Below are positions 34,727 to 43,406 of a DNA stretch of 64,000 nt, one piece after another (the first letter of the stretch is position 1; every line of letters starts with the position of its first letter). The notes below the pieces were generated by a model. It searched no databases, was not told the DNA's origin, and was given only the letters and a program-made list of their open reading frames with translations. The DNA comes from JAJAZB01 sp964244295 (lineage in GTDB: Bacteria; Bacteroidota; Bacteroidia; Cytophagales; Spirosomataceae): contig CAXTIG010000029.1 of the NCBI GenBank assembly GCA_964244295.1, forward strand, positions 25,039 to 89,038, given 5' to 3'. Made by a program: the position numbers and the translations under genes.

Positions 34727-35650
34727 TCAAACCGCAAAACCATCCGCCTGCACGTAAGCCTGCACCAGGGCCTGCTCGCCTTCCTTGCCTGACCCGGCGA
34801 TGCCGTGTTCCATGCCGAAAATGAAGTCGCGGTTTTCGGCCTTCATCCGTTTGTGAATGTGCTTGAACACGTTCTGGTAATTGATTTCGCCCGTGCCTGG
34901 CTCCTTCCGGCCCGGGTTGTCGCCAATCTGAAAATAGGCGATTTCGCTCCAGGCCCAGTCGATGTGGGGAATGAGGTGCCCCTCGTTTTTCTGCATGTGG
35001 TAAATGTCGAACAGCACCTTGCAGGAGGGGCTGTTGACGGCCCGGCAGATTTCGTAGGTCTGGTCGGAGGTGCGCAAAAAGAGGTTGGGCGTATCGCTGA
35101 GGGGTTCGAGCACCATCACCAGGCCGGAGGGTTCCAGAATTTCCGCCCCGCGCCGCAACGCGTCGATGACGTGGCCGGTCTGGATGCCGATGGGCAGATT
35201 CCGCTCAAAATCACCTGGCACGACGGTCGTGAATTTCGCGTTGCAGCGCTTGGCGATTTCCACGGCCTGCTGACAGCCTTTCAGGAAAATGTCCACGTTT
35301 TCTTTCTTTCCCGCCGCCAGCGTGTTGGCACCGTTGCCGCCTTTGTTGAGCACAAACACGCCCATCGCCATGCCCAGCTTTGCCATCGTGTCGCCAATTT
35401 TTTGCTGGTCTTCGGGCGATCGACCCGGCATCCCGTTGTCTTCGAGGGCGGTGAACCCCAGGTCGGCCATGTACTTGAGCTGATCGACAATGTCCTTGCC
35501 CGCCGAGTTGTCGAACATCCCCAGGTGCGGGGCGTACTTGAGTTTAAACTTGTTTTTGGCGGGTGGCGTACCGGCCAACGCGGGCGTGACCAGGGCGGCG
35601 GCGGCGCTGGCGGCGAGGGTGCTTTTTTGGAGGAAGGTGCGGCGTTGCAT
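34727..35650 (-). CDS. Exported sugar isomerase/epimerase (hydroxypyruvate-isomerase-like TIM barrel)
   Basis: 307 residues. N-terminus MQRRTFLQKSTLAASAAAAL is a Tat signal (RRTFLQ). The barrel has LGFTALEDNGMPG near 70, TTVVPGDFER, a metal-binding Glu in VMVLEPLSD, and VLFDIYHMQKNEGHL, which is typical of the hydroxypyruvate isomerase subgroup. Likely periplasmic sugar conversion. Stands alone, nine bases beyond the toxin-antitoxin operon on the same strand. Confidence 0.85.
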   Translation of the reverse strand: MQRRTFLQKSTLAASAAAALVTPALAGTPPAKNKFKLKYAPHLGMFDNSAGKDIVDQLKYMADLGFTALEDNGMPGRSPEDQQKIGDTMAKLGMAMGVFVLNKGGNGANTLAAGKKENVDIFLKGCQQAVEIAKRCNAKFTTVVPGDFERNLPIGIQTGHVIDALRRGAEILEPSGLVMVLEPLSDTPNLFLRTSDQTYEICRAVNSPSCKVLFDIYHMQKNEGHLIPHIDWAWSEIAYFQIGDNPGRKEPGTGEINYQNVFKHIHKRMKAENRDFIFGMEHGIAGSGKEGEQALVQAYVQADGFAV

Positions 35651-35659
35651 GGATGGGGT

Positions 35660-36001
35660 TTAAGGAATGGATACGGAACCAGAATTAAGTTGGAAGGCGG
35701 CGACCAGCTTTTGGTCAAGCGCCAGCCGTTCGGAAGTGGACAATTCGCCTAATTTCCCGAAAACGAGTTTGGCGTCGATGGTGGCCAGTTTAGAAGTACG
35801 AACCAGCGAAACCTTGCTGATTCCGTTGGTTTCAGAGGGTGACAAAAGCAAATCGTTAGGAGTTTCCCAGCCCACCCGGGTGGTCACGAAAGCTAGGGTT
35901 ACGTCCAGGCTATCGGCAATCAACACGACCGCAGGCCGGGTTTTGGTACCGGTCAAATCGGTGAAAGGAAAGGGAACCAGCACCACGTCGCCTTTTTTCA
36001 C
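35660..36001 (-). CDS. PemK/MazF-family toxin
   Basis: 113 residues: MKKGDVVLVPFPFTDLTGTK followed by RPAVVLI is the PemK/MazF beta-barrel opening, and KVSLVRTSKLATID the downstream strand. MazF-like toxins are mRNA endonucleases. Overlaps the antitoxin gene by four bases (35998-36001). Length is normal for the family. Confidence 0.88.
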   Translation of the reverse strand: MKKGDVVLVPFPFTDLTGTKTRPAVVLIADSLDVTLAFVTTRVGWETPNDLLLSPSETNGISKVSLVRTSKLATIDAKLVFGKLGELSTSERLALDQKLVAAFQLNSGSVSIP

Positions 36002-36363
36002 CGGTAGCGTTCTTTGAGGTCTTCAAGCGAGTAAAGTTCTTCTTCGTCGGCGAGGAAGGCGAACGAATTGGACGCCGCGTTGAGGTTGGTCAGTTCTTCG
36101 CGAAATTTCTGCTCCTCCTGCTCCAGGTGCTTCGCAATCAAGTTGCTTTTTACTTCTTCCCAGGAAACAACCCGCCCGGCGTCAGCATCGGCTATTCCTG
36201 CTTCGATAGACCCCTTGTCCGCTTCGGTCAAGTCATCCCAAAAATCGGCTGATTCTGTTTTTTCGCCCAATAAAAAAGCCTGGATGGTTTCCAGCCGGGC
36301 CGGGTCAGTCTCCTCGTCAATCAGGCGGTGCAGCCTGGTTTTGATTTGTTCAGTCGCTACCAT
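35998..36363 (-). CDS. Antitoxin of the PemK/MazF module (acidic, helical)
   Basis: 121 residues, acidic and helical. The middle DDLTEADKGSIEAGIADADA followed by GRVVSWEEVK is the addiction-module antitoxin pattern, but it is longer than usual: an extra N-terminal helix (LHRLIDEETDPARLETIQAF) and a C-terminal acidic tail (LADEEELYSLEDLKERYR). Translation coupled to the toxin by a 4-base overlap. A three-gene operon with the DUF2442 remnant upstream. Confidence 0.75.
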   Translation of the reverse strand: MVATEQIKTRLHRLIDEETDPARLETIQAFLLGEKTESADFWDDLTEADKGSIEAGIADADAGRVVSWEEVKSNLIAKHLEQEEQKFREELTNLNAASNSFAFLADEEELYSLEDLKERYR

Positions 36364-36366
36364 GAC

Positions 36367-36651
36367 CTATTCGTTTTCGTGGCGATACGCTTCAAAATTT
36401 CCCAAAATCTGCTCGATGTGAATCACTTCGTCGCTGTCGTCGAAGGAAAACCCATTGCCGAAGCGGTACCAGGCCTGGCGTTGTTCGCTGGTCAGGCGTT
36501 GAATGCTCGGAAATCGATTCAGTGGACTGGCGATGACCCTGCCGTCTTTCAACTCGATTTCAATTCAGTTCTCATTCGGGAAGGCTACGTTCTCGATGCG
36601 GGGTACTACGTCCCAGTACCCTTCAATCAGTTGCAGGATTGCTTTTGACAT
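36367..36651 (-). pseudogene. DUF2442 protein gene interrupted by an in-frame TGA
   Basis: Reading from ATG 36651 gives MSKAILQLIEGYWDVVPRIE, then NVAFPNEN, a TGA at 36565-36567, and continues in frame as IEIELKDGRVIASPL ... NGFSFDDSDEVIHIEQIL to the stop at 36367. The part after the TGA is a clear DUF2442 domain. A single G-to-A change of a Trp codon (TGG to TGA) would restore it. DUF2442 genes commonly sit in toxin-antitoxin operons, as here; its stop is four bases from the antitoxin ATG. Either a pseudogene, a sequencing error, or read-through. Confidence 0.7.
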
Positions 36652-36655
36652 CGTC

Positions 36656-36663
36656 CAAAAGTA
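36656..36663 (-). promoter_or_regulatory. -7 element TACTTTTG before the DUF2442/toxin-antitoxin operon
   Basis: Perfect TAnnTTTG on the minus strand, only four bases before the DUF2442 ATG, which would make a leaderless transcript. No -33 TTG. Confidence 0.4.
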
Positions 36664-36675
36664 ACCGCTTTTCAC

Positions 36676-36718
36676 CAAAAACCCAGCCCGCCCTCAGGGG
36701 CGCAGACTGGGTTTTTGA
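36676..36718 (-). terminator. Terminator of the cytochrome c/HEAT gene
   Basis: CAAAAACCCAG pairs with CTGGGTTTTTG around a partly paired GC-rich loop; on the minus strand the hairpin ends in a T-run just after the stop of the 1025-residue gene. Confidence 0.75.
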
Positions 36719-36732
36719 GAAAAAAACGCGGC

Positions 36733-39700
36733 TCATTTCTTCTTCAACGTCATCAGGTATTCCACCAAATCCACCAGTTCCTGGCTGCTCATCGATTCCT
36801 GCAAGCCGCTGGGCATCATCGAGTCGGGGAGTTGCTTCATCGACTTCACGTCCGCCGTTTTGATGCGTTGCGTGGCACCGCCGGGGTACTTTAGGTCAAT
36901 GTCGGTTTCGGTTTTTGAGGAAACCACGCCCGTCAGCATCGAACCGTCTTTCATCTTGATTTCCCAGCCCTCGAAGCCGAAACTAATCCCCGCCGAGGGG
37001 TGCAGAATGGCGAGGTACTGTCCTTCCTTCGGCAACTTCGAGCCGATTTCGGAGAGCTTCGGGCCGAAGTCCATGCCTTCGCCGTTGACCTGGTGGCAAA
37101 TGGAGCAATTTTGTTTGAAGACGGAAATTCCGTTTTCGGGTTTGCCCGCCATCGCCAGCAACTCGCTCATGGCGGGTAGTTTTTTACCCGCCGTGGCCTT
37201 CCCACCGGGCAGGTAGGTAGCGGCTTCGGAGCGCACCGACTTGCGCCAGGCCCGGCTCACGCCATTCACAGTCGAGGCGATGAGGTCTTGCGGCACTTTT
37301 TTGTCTTTCAACAAACTCAGCACCAGGTCTTCGCCACCCTGGCTGTTGCCGAGACGCTCGGCGGCCTGACGCCGCAGCGGCATCGCGTATTTCGGACTGA
37401 GGGCCACCGTTTGCAACACCTCCAGCGAGGGCTTGCTGCCCACCAACCGCAGGGCGTTGAGCATTTCGCTCGCTTTCTGCGCGTCTTTGCCGTTGATAAC
37501 GCCCCAGACCAACGGTGCGCCGCCCTGCTTCAGCAACAGACCGGTGGCATCTTTGCCCATCACATCCTGGTTCTTGTCCAACGCCAGTTTGAGCAGGCGC
37601 GGATTTTCGGTTTTTAACCCGTAACGGGTACCCAGTTCGATGTATTCGGCGGTGCCGTAGGTTTTGTCGAGCAAACCCGCCAGCGCGTTCTGCGCGGTGG
37701 GCGAGGTAGCCACGGCCTGCGGGTCGAGGTGGCGCAGGGCGAGGCGGTTGAGTTCGGTTTGGTCGGCGGCGGTACCGTTCATCATCGCCAGCAGCGCCTT
37801 CGACTTGGCCGGACCGGCGTTGAAATCCATCGCCCGGAAGTAGCGCAGGCGGGCTTTCAAGTCCACGCCCGGCTCGGTGGCGAGTTTAGCCAGGAAGGGC
37901 ACGGCCTCGTCGGTGCGGGCGCGCCACACAATGTCGCGGGCGGCCAAGCCGTCGGTCAGGTTCGCGGTTTTTTTCGCGTAAGCGGCAAAAAAGGAATCCC
38001 ATTGCCCAGCGGCACCGATACCCAGGGCTTCGAGGTACCAGCGGTCTTTGCCATCGTGCTGGCTGGCGAGGGTAGCCCAGAGGTTGGCGGCTTCGGCGGA
38101 TTTGTCGTGGTGCAGGGCCAGGGCGCACTCGCGGCGCACCTGCGGGTCGGCGTCGTTGACCAGACCGGCCACGTAGCCCGTCACGTTCAGTTTTAATTGC
38201 CGCGCCGCCCGCAACCCGGCGATGCGCAGGTTGGGGTTGGAATTCTTCACGGCTTCGTCTACGTATTTTTTACCGTTCGGCATTTTTGCCAACACCCAAA
38301 ACGCCCGCGCCCGCATCCTCGGATTTTCACCCGATTGCCAAAGCTTTTCCAGTTCCGGCACAGCGGCGTTGCCTTGTTTCATCAGCGCGTCCCAGGCGTG
38401 GTGCCGGGCAACGAGGTTGGGACTTTGCAGCGCGGCCACGGCTCCGGCGGGCGTGTTGAAATCAAATTTTGGCGCGGTGTAAGCCGAGCCGGGAGGAGCC
38501 ACGCGGTACACGCGACCGCGCGTCTGGTCGCCGGCCTGGTGGCCACCCACGCCGGGGTCGTACCAGTCGGCCACGATGAGCGAGCCGTCGGGGGCGGCGC
38601 ACACGTCGGCGGGGCGGAACCACTGGTCGTTTTCGCCTTTCAGTACGTTTCGAATTTCGGCTTTGTAGCCCGCACCGTCGGCTTGCACCGGATAAGCCCG
38701 CACTACGTTCGGCCCGGCGTCGCAGTGGATGACCTGATTTTGAAATTCTTTGGGCAACAAACTGCCTTCGTAAATCAAAATCCCCGTGGGCGAACCCGCG
38801 CCGGTTTGCAGCAGATTGGGCACCACGCCGGGGTCGTTGAGGTGCCAGTGGCGGAGGGGAATTTCGGCTTCGATGTTGGTGCGGTTGGCCTGCCAGCCCG
38901 CGCCGGTCAGTTCGTCGGTGTAGCCGTAGTTGCCGTAATCCATTACGTAGTTGATGCGCACACCCTTGTTGCCGTCGTCGTCGTTGTCGCTTTGCCACAT
39001 CGTGCCGTAGGAATCCACAGCTATCTCGTAGTTGTTGCGAAAATTCTGCCCGAGCACCTCTACGTTGCGGAAATCGGGGTCGCAACGGAACACCAGCCCT
39101 TGCTTGTAGTTGGCTTTGCTGATGTCGCGGCCATCCTGATCCTTCACGAACTTGCCGTCGCGGTCTTTCAGTTGTTCGCCCGCGTTACCAAAGTTGAAAT
39201 AGAATTTCCCATCCGGCCCAAACACGAAGGTGTGCATCCCGTGGTCGTGTTGACTGCCCGCGATGCCCTCGAAAATCACCTCTTTTTTATCGGCCTTGTC
39301 GTCGCCATTTTCATCGGTAAACAGCCACACGTAGGGACTTTGCGACACGATAACCCGGTTGCCGAGTACGTGGATGCCCAGCGGGGCGTTCACTTCCGGC
39401 CCCTGGTAAAACACCTTGCTCCCATCGGCCTTGCCGTCGCCGTTGGTGTCTTCCAGAATCAGGATGCGGTCGCCTTTGGGGTTGGTGGGGTTGCCATTGA
39501 TGGCCGGGCGGTAGTTGTAGGCTTCGCAAACCCAGATGCGCCCGCGTTCGTCCACGTCAATGTCGGTCGGGTTTTGGAGCATCGGCTCCGTGGCGACGGT
39601 GCGCACCTCCAGGCCGGGGGCCACGGCGAGGCCCTTGAGGGCATTTTCGGGCAGGCGTTTTTGGGTGTCGGTGAGGGTGCTGTCGATCCAGGCGTTGACC

Positions 39701-39810
39701 CGGCGGTGAAAGCCCGTGGTTTGGTAGGCGCTCAGGCCCAGGAGTAGCCCGCCGGTGGTCAGGACCAGCCCAAGAGCGGCTTTAGGCGAGCGCAAGGCGT
39801 TGAGGTTCAT
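36733..39810 (-). CDS. PVC-type haem-binding dehydrogenase: beta-propeller, HEAT repeats, cytochrome c
   Basis: 1025 residues. An N-terminal membrane anchor (about 12-28), a sugar-dehydrogenase-like beta-propeller (about 60-420; PTDIDVDERGRIWVCEAYNY, GPDGKFYFNFGN), HEAT-like helical repeats (about 430-860), and a C-terminal cytochrome c domain with CSICHQ (C902, C905, H906) and a distal Met near 1000. This is the membrane-bound dehydrogenase family first noted in Planctomycetes/Verrucomicrobia and common in Cytophagales. A natural electron acceptor or partner for periplasmic GMC dehydrogenases; substrate unknown. Confidence 0.88.
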   Translation of the reverse strand: MNLNALRSPKAALGLVLTTGGLLLGLSAYQTTGFHRRVNAWIDSTLTDTQKRLPENALKGLAVAPGLEVRTVATEPMLQNPTDIDVDERGRIWVCEAYNYRPAINGNPTNPKGDRILILEDTNGDGKADGSKVFYQGPEVNAPLGIHVLGNRVIVSQSPYVWLFTDENGDDKADKKEVIFEGIAGSQHDHGMHTFVFGPDGKFYFNFGNAGEQLKDRDGKFVKDQDGRDISKANYKQGLVFRCDPDFRNVEVLGQNFRNNYEIAVDSYGTMWQSDNDDDGNKGVRINYVMDYGNYGYTDELTGAGWQANRTNIEAEIPLRHWHLNDPGVVPNLLQTGAGSPTGILIYEGSLLPKEFQNQVIHCDAGPNVVRAYPVQADGAGYKAEIRNVLKGENDQWFRPADVCAAPDGSLIVADWYDPGVGGHQAGDQTRGRVYRVAPPGSAYTAPKFDFNTPAGAVAALQSPNLVARHHAWDALMKQGNAAVPELEKLWQSGENPRMRARAFWVLAKMPNGKKYVDEAVKNSNPNLRIAGLRAARQLKLNVTGYVAGLVNDADPQVRRECALALHHDKSAEAANLWATLASQHDGKDRWYLEALGIGAAGQWDSFFAAYAKKTANLTDGLAARDIVWRARTDEAVPFLAKLATEPGVDLKARLRYFRAMDFNAGPAKSKALLAMMNGTAADQTELNRLALRHLDPQAVATSPTAQNALAGLLDKTYGTAEYIELGTRYGLKTENPRLLKLALDKNQDVMGKDATGLLLKQGGAPLVWGVINGKDAQKASEMLNALRLVGSKPSLEVLQTVALSPKYAMPLRRQAAERLGNSQGGEDLVLSLLKDKKVPQDLIASTVNGVSRAWRKSVRSEAATYLPGGKATAGKKLPAMSELLAMAGKPENGISVFKQNCSICHQVNGEGMDFGPKLSEIGSKLPKEGQYLAILHPSAGISFGFEGWEIKMKDGSMLTGVVSSKTETDIDLKYPGGATQRIKTADVKSMKQLPDSMMPSGLQESMSSQELVDLVEYLMTLKKK

Positions 39811-40027
39811 CGGTGAAAATGGAGTTTAGAAAAAAGCCCCCGAAAGGTAGGCAGAACGGGGTGGAGTTGGAAACGGACTTTCTATAAGACGCGGGTAGGG
39901 GCGGTTTCTACTTACATTTTCAGGAAAAAAATTGAGGGGTAATGGCGGATTCAGGCCCGACGTTTTGGAAATTTGACCAATCGCCCGTGCTGTTCCGTCG
40001 GGATTTGTTGCTTTATCCGATAACTTT

Positions 40028-40405
40028 ATGGCGAAATTTGCTGGTCGTGAGGTTATTTTTCACCGCGATTATTTCACGGCATTTCTGGCCGACCAGTCCT
40101 TGAAAGTGCGCCAACGAATTTACTACGTGTTGACGCTGGTTCGTCAGGTCGAACGAATCCCGGAAACCTATTTCAAGCACCTGGAGGGCATCGACGGCTT
40201 GTTTGAGATTCGGGTGGACGCAGGCTCGAATACCTATCGGATTTTTTGTTGTTTTGACGAAAGACGGCTAGTGGTGTTGCTGAACGCATTTCAGAAAAAA
40301 CCCCAGAAAACACCCCGTACCGAACTCGAACGGGCTGAACGATTGAAGGCAGAGTATTTCGAGGAAAAACGAAAATCCGATGGCAACCAAAAGCGAAAAA
40401 CTTAA
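40028..40405 (+). CDS. RelE/HigB-type toxin (Gp49-like)
   Basis: 125 residues, with MAKFAGREVIFHRDYFTAFL at the start, YFKHLEGIDGLFEIRVDAGS and NTYRIFCCFDERRLVVLLNA in the middle, the HigB/Gp49 pattern of a ribosome-dependent mRNase. The C-terminal Lys/Glu-rich helix is typical. Overlaps its antitoxin gene by 26 bases; toxin first, as in higBA. A TAACTTTA before the ATG is only a weak promoter match. Confidence 0.88.
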   Translation: MAKFAGREVIFHRDYFTAFLADQSLKVRQRIYYVLTLVRQVERIPETYFKHLEGIDGLFEIRVDAGSNTYRIFCCFDERRLVVLLNAFQKKPQKTPRTELERAERLKAEYFEEKRKSDGNQKRKT

Positions 40406-40694
40406 ACAAACCCGCACGTTCGACGAACTCCTCAACGTGGACTTCGGCCAGTCCGGGACTCCCCGTCGGCAGGCCTTCGAGCAGCGTGCTCAGGCGTTCG
40501 TCGTGGGTGAACTGCTCCGACAAGCCCGCCAGGAAGCCAACCTGACCCAGGAGCAAGTGGCCCAAAAAGCCGGAACCCAGAAAAGCTATATTTCCAAACT
40601 CGAAAACGGGCGTACTGCTGATTTACAGCTTTCGACTCTGCAACGCATCGTCGAACAAGGCTTGGGTAAGCGAATCGAAGTCCATATTGTCTGA
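40380..40694 (+). CDS. HigA-type antitoxin (XRE helix-turn-helix)
   Basis: 104 residues. A long N-terminal helix region, then an XRE domain: LLRQARQEANLTQEQVAQKA followed by GTQKSYISKLENGRT and LQRIVEQGLGKRIEVHI. Binds the toxin and represses the operon. Begins inside the toxin gene. Firm call. Confidence 0.9.
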   Translation: MATKSEKLKQTRTFDELLNVDFGQSGTPRRQAFEQRAQAFVVGELLRQARQEANLTQEQVAQKAGTQKSYISKLENGRTADLQLSTLQRIVEQGLGKRIEVHIV

Positions 40695-40732
40695 ACGAGC
40701 AGCGAACTATTCGGAAGTTGCGTTGTTGACCA

Positions 40733-40806
40733 AAAGCCCCCTAACCCCCGAAGGAGGAATTTTTGTAACGTCAACGTTATTCCCCCTTCGGGGGTTAGGG
40801 AGCTTT
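40733..40806. repeat. Inverted repeat upstream of the MsbA-like gene
   Basis: AAAGCCCCCTAACCCCCGAAGG pairs with CCTTCGGGGGTTAGGGAGCTTT (one mismatch) around an AT-rich loop. Lies 10 bases before the ABC gene start; also could end the higBA transcript. Confidence 0.8.
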
Positions 40807-40816
40807 GCCTTTTTTT

Positions 40817-42601
40817 ATGAAATCCCTCGCCCACCTCAACAAATACCTCTGGCAGTACAAGTGGTACCTGGTTTTGGGTACGCTGTTCACCATTATTTCC
40901 AACCTTTTCGGCATCATTCCGGCGCAGGTGGTGCGCCACGCGCTCGATTTGGTGCAGGAAAACCTCGACCAGTACGCGCTTTTCAAAGGCTTCAAAAGCC
41001 AGGAGCAAATTTACGAGCGCTTCGCCCAGGCCATTCTGGTGTACGGATTGCTGATTCTGGCGATGGCCTTGCTCAAAGGCTTCTTTCTTTTTCTGGTCCG
41101 GCAAACGCTCATCGTGATGTCGCGGCACATCGAGTACGAGTTGAAAAACGAAATTTACGCCCATTACCAGAGCCTGCCGCTCCAGTTTTACCGCCGCAAC
41201 AACACGGGCGATTTGATGGCGCGCATCTCCGAAGATGTCTCGAAAGTGCGGATGTACCTCGGCCCCAGCCTTATGTACGGGCTGAACCTGGTGACGCTCT
41301 TCGTGATGGTCATCGCGTACATGCTTTCCGTCAGCCCCAAATTGACTCTCTTCGTGCTGCTACCGCTGCCGGTGCTGAGCGTGAGTATTTTCTACGTCAG
41401 CACGCTCGTCAACAAGCGTTCGGAAGCGATTCAGCGCGATTTGTCACAGCTTTCGACGGCGGCCCAGGAGGCGTTTTCGGGCATCCGGGTGCTGAAGGCG
41501 TTCGTGCAGGAAAAAGCAGCTACGGAACGTTTCTCGAAAAACTCCGAGAGTTACCGCGAAAAATCGCTGCAACTCACCCGCGTCGATTCCCTGTTTACGC
41601 CGCTCATTTTCCTGCTGGTGGGCCTGAGCAACGTCCTCTGCGTGTACGTGGGCGGGCAGGAGGTCATCGCCGGGCGGCTCACGCCGGGCAACATCGCCGA
41701 GTTTCTGATTTACGTGAACATGCTCGCCTGGCCGGTCACGGCCCTGGGTTGGACCACCTCCCAAACCCAACGCGCCGCCGCCTCGCAGGAACGCATCAAC
41801 GAATTTTTGCGGGAAAAAACCGACTTGGTTTCCACCAAAAACCTGGAGCGCGACATTGCCGGGGATGTGAGTTTTAAAAACGTGCATTTCGAGTACCCCG
41901 ATTCGGGCATCGTGGCGCTGAAAAACTTCAGCCTCGATGTGCGGGCGGGCGAAACGGTGGCGATTCTGGGTTCGACGGGGTCGGGCAAAAGTACCGTGGC
42001 GGCCTTGCTCACGCGGATGTACGACCCCAGCAGCGGCGAAATCCGGGTGGACGGCGTGCCCCTGCCGGAGTACCACCTGCCTTCGCTCCGCCGCCAGGAA
42101 GGCTACGTGCCGCAGGACGTGTTTTTGTTCAGCGACAGCATCGCCAACAACGTGAAGTTTGGTAAGCCGGACATGCCGATGGAAAAAATCATTCAGGCCA
42201 CCAAAGACGCCGATTTGTACCAGAACGTCGTGGAGTTTCCCGACGGCTTCGACACCAAACTCGGCGAGCGCGGCGTGACGCTTTCGGGCGGCCAAAAGCA
42301 GCGCCTGAGCATTGCCCGCGCCATTGCCCGCGACCCGAAAATCCTGATTCTCGACGATTGCCTCTCGGCGGTGGACACCAAAACCGAGAACGCGATTCTC
42401 AACAACCTGCGCGGCATCATGGAAAACCGCACCTCGGTCATCATCAGCCACCGGGTTTCCTCGGCCAAACTCGCCGATAAAATCGTATTTCTCGACGACG
42501 GGGAAATTATGGAACAAGGCAGCCACGAAGAGTTGATGGCGGCGGATGGGCCGTATAAAGAATTGTACGAGAAGCAGTTGCAGGGGGAGGAGATTGTCTG
42601 A
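40817..42601 (+). CDS. ABC transporter, fused permease/ATPase (MsbA/MdlB type)
   Basis: 594 residues: six-helix exporter domain (about 15-310) then an ATPase with Walker A GSTGSGKST, signature LSGGQKQRLSIARAI, Walker B KILILDDCLSAVD and switch His in VIISHR. Walker B has D-D in place of the usual D-E (LILDDCLS), so the catalytic Glu is replaced by Asp, as in one half of heterodimeric exporters. Start 40817 (ATG) over a TTG 12 bases earlier. Its 3' end, including the stop, is part of a long hairpin. Confidence 0.9.
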   Translation: MKSLAHLNKYLWQYKWYLVLGTLFTIISNLFGIIPAQVVRHALDLVQENLDQYALFKGFKSQEQIYERFAQAILVYGLLILAMALLKGFFLFLVRQTLIVMSRHIEYELKNEIYAHYQSLPLQFYRRNNTGDLMARISEDVSKVRMYLGPSLMYGLNLVTLFVMVIAYMLSVSPKLTLFVLLPLPVLSVSIFYVSTLVNKRSEAIQRDLSQLSTAAQEAFSGIRVLKAFVQEKAATERFSKNSESYREKSLQLTRVDSLFTPLIFLLVGLSNVLCVYVGGQEVIAGRLTPGNIAEFLIYVNMLAWPVTALGWTTSQTQRAAASQERINEFLREKTDLVSTKNLERDIAGDVSFKNVHFEYPDSGIVALKNFSLDVRAGETVAILGSTGSGKSTVAALLTRMYDPSSGEIRVDGVPLPEYHLPSLRRQEGYVPQDVFLFSDSIANNVKFGKPDMPMEKIIQATKDADLYQNVVEFPDGFDTKLGERGVTLSGGQKQRLSIARAIARDPKILILDDCLSAVDTKTENAILNNLRGIMENRTSVIISHRVSSAKLADKIVFLDDGEIMEQGSHEELMAADGPYKELYEKQLQGEEIV

Positions 42602-42701
42602 ACCGCGATTGGCCTGGATTTGAAGATTTTCAGGATGGTTGATTCTTGATTTTTCTATCCTGAAAATCTTCAAATCCAGGCCAATCGCGGTTCAGACAAT
42701 C
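42592..42701. terminator. Very long perfect hairpin spanning the MsbA-like stop codon
   Basis: Arms of about 44 bases: left GATTGTCTGAACCGCGATTG and onward, right the complement ending CAATCGCGGTTCAGACAATC. The left arm contains the last codons and the stop. Probably ends transcription; also separates from the following promoter at 42707. Confidence 0.8.
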
Positions 42702-42706
42702 CACCG

Positions 42707-42714
42707 TATTTTTG
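42707..42714 (+). promoter_or_regulatory. -7 element TATTTTTG of the hydroxylase gene
   Basis: Perfect TAnnTTTG, about 39 bases before the ATG, just beyond the preceding hairpin. No clear -33. Confidence 0.5.
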
Positions 42715-42752
42715 CCCCAACTTCATCCCCAACCCAACCTAACCACACCCCG

Positions 42753-43406
42753 ATGGAACCAACCACCATCAAACCCAAACACAGCGGCAGCAAGCAGCTT
42801 TTCGAGAATCCGATTCTGGAAAAACTGAGCCGCACCCACATCAGCATCCCAGTGACGATGTTTTTCGTGAGCGGCGCGGTGCTGGGCTGGTACGCCTTCG
42901 CCCACACCGACCTGAGCCGCTGGCTCATCGGAAGCCTGTTTTTCGCCGGGCTGCTCACCTTCACGTTCGTCGAATACTGGATGCACCGCAGCGTGTACCA
43001 CATCGAGCCGAGTACCCCGGCGCGGGCGGCGTTTCAGTACAAAACCCACGGCATCCACCACGAATACCCCAAAGACAAAACCCGCCTGGCCATGCCGCCA
43101 ATTCTGGCGATTGTGGTTTCGGGGACGTTCTTCGCCCTTTTCTTCCTGCTGATGGGCGAAGCGGCCTACGCGTTTTTCCCCGGTTTCATCTGGGGCTACG
43201 CGGGGTATTTGCTCATTCACTTTTCCGTTCACGCCTACCCGCCGCCGAAGAATTTTTTCAAAGCGCTCTGGATCAACCACAGCATCCACCACTACAAAGA
43301 CGGCGAATCGGTGTTCGGCGTTTCTTCTCCGCTTTGGGACTACGTGTTCGGGACGATGGATGGGGGAAGAAAAAGTAGAGAGGATAGAGTAGAGAGGATA
43401 GAGTAG
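42753..43406 (+). CDS. Fatty acid hydroxylase / sterol desaturase-family membrane protein
   Basis: 217 residues as read. Transmembrane segments around 33-50, 60-80 and 118-150. His boxes of the di-iron hydroxylase family: WMHRSVYH, HGIHHEYPKD, HFSVHAYPP and NHSIHHYKDGE. Probably hydroxylates or desaturates membrane lipids. The last residues (GRKSREDRVERIE) are encoded by the 14-bp tandem repeat before the assembly gap, so the true C-terminus is uncertain; the conserved part ends at YVFGTMDG. Start 42753 follows the promoter at 42707. Confidence 0.82.
   Translation: MEPTTIKPKHSGSKQLFENPILEKLSRTHISIPVTMFFVSGAVLGWYAFAHTDLSRWLIGSLFFAGLLTFTFVEYWMHRSVYHIEPSTPARAAFQYKTHGIHHEYPKDKTRLAMPPILAIVVSGTFFALFFLLMGEAAYAFFPGFIWGYAGYLLIHFSVHAYPPPKNFFKALWINHSIHHYKDGESVFGVSSPLWDYVFGTMDGGRKSREDRVERIE

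Noticed and set aside
38197..39747. Plus-strand frame of 516 codons
   Set aside because: Antisense to the cytochrome c/HEAT gene, no motif, low-complexity composition.
40687..41877. 396-codon plus-strand frame
   Set aside because: Out-of-frame shadow of the MsbA-like gene; Arg/Ala/Pro-rich, no domain.
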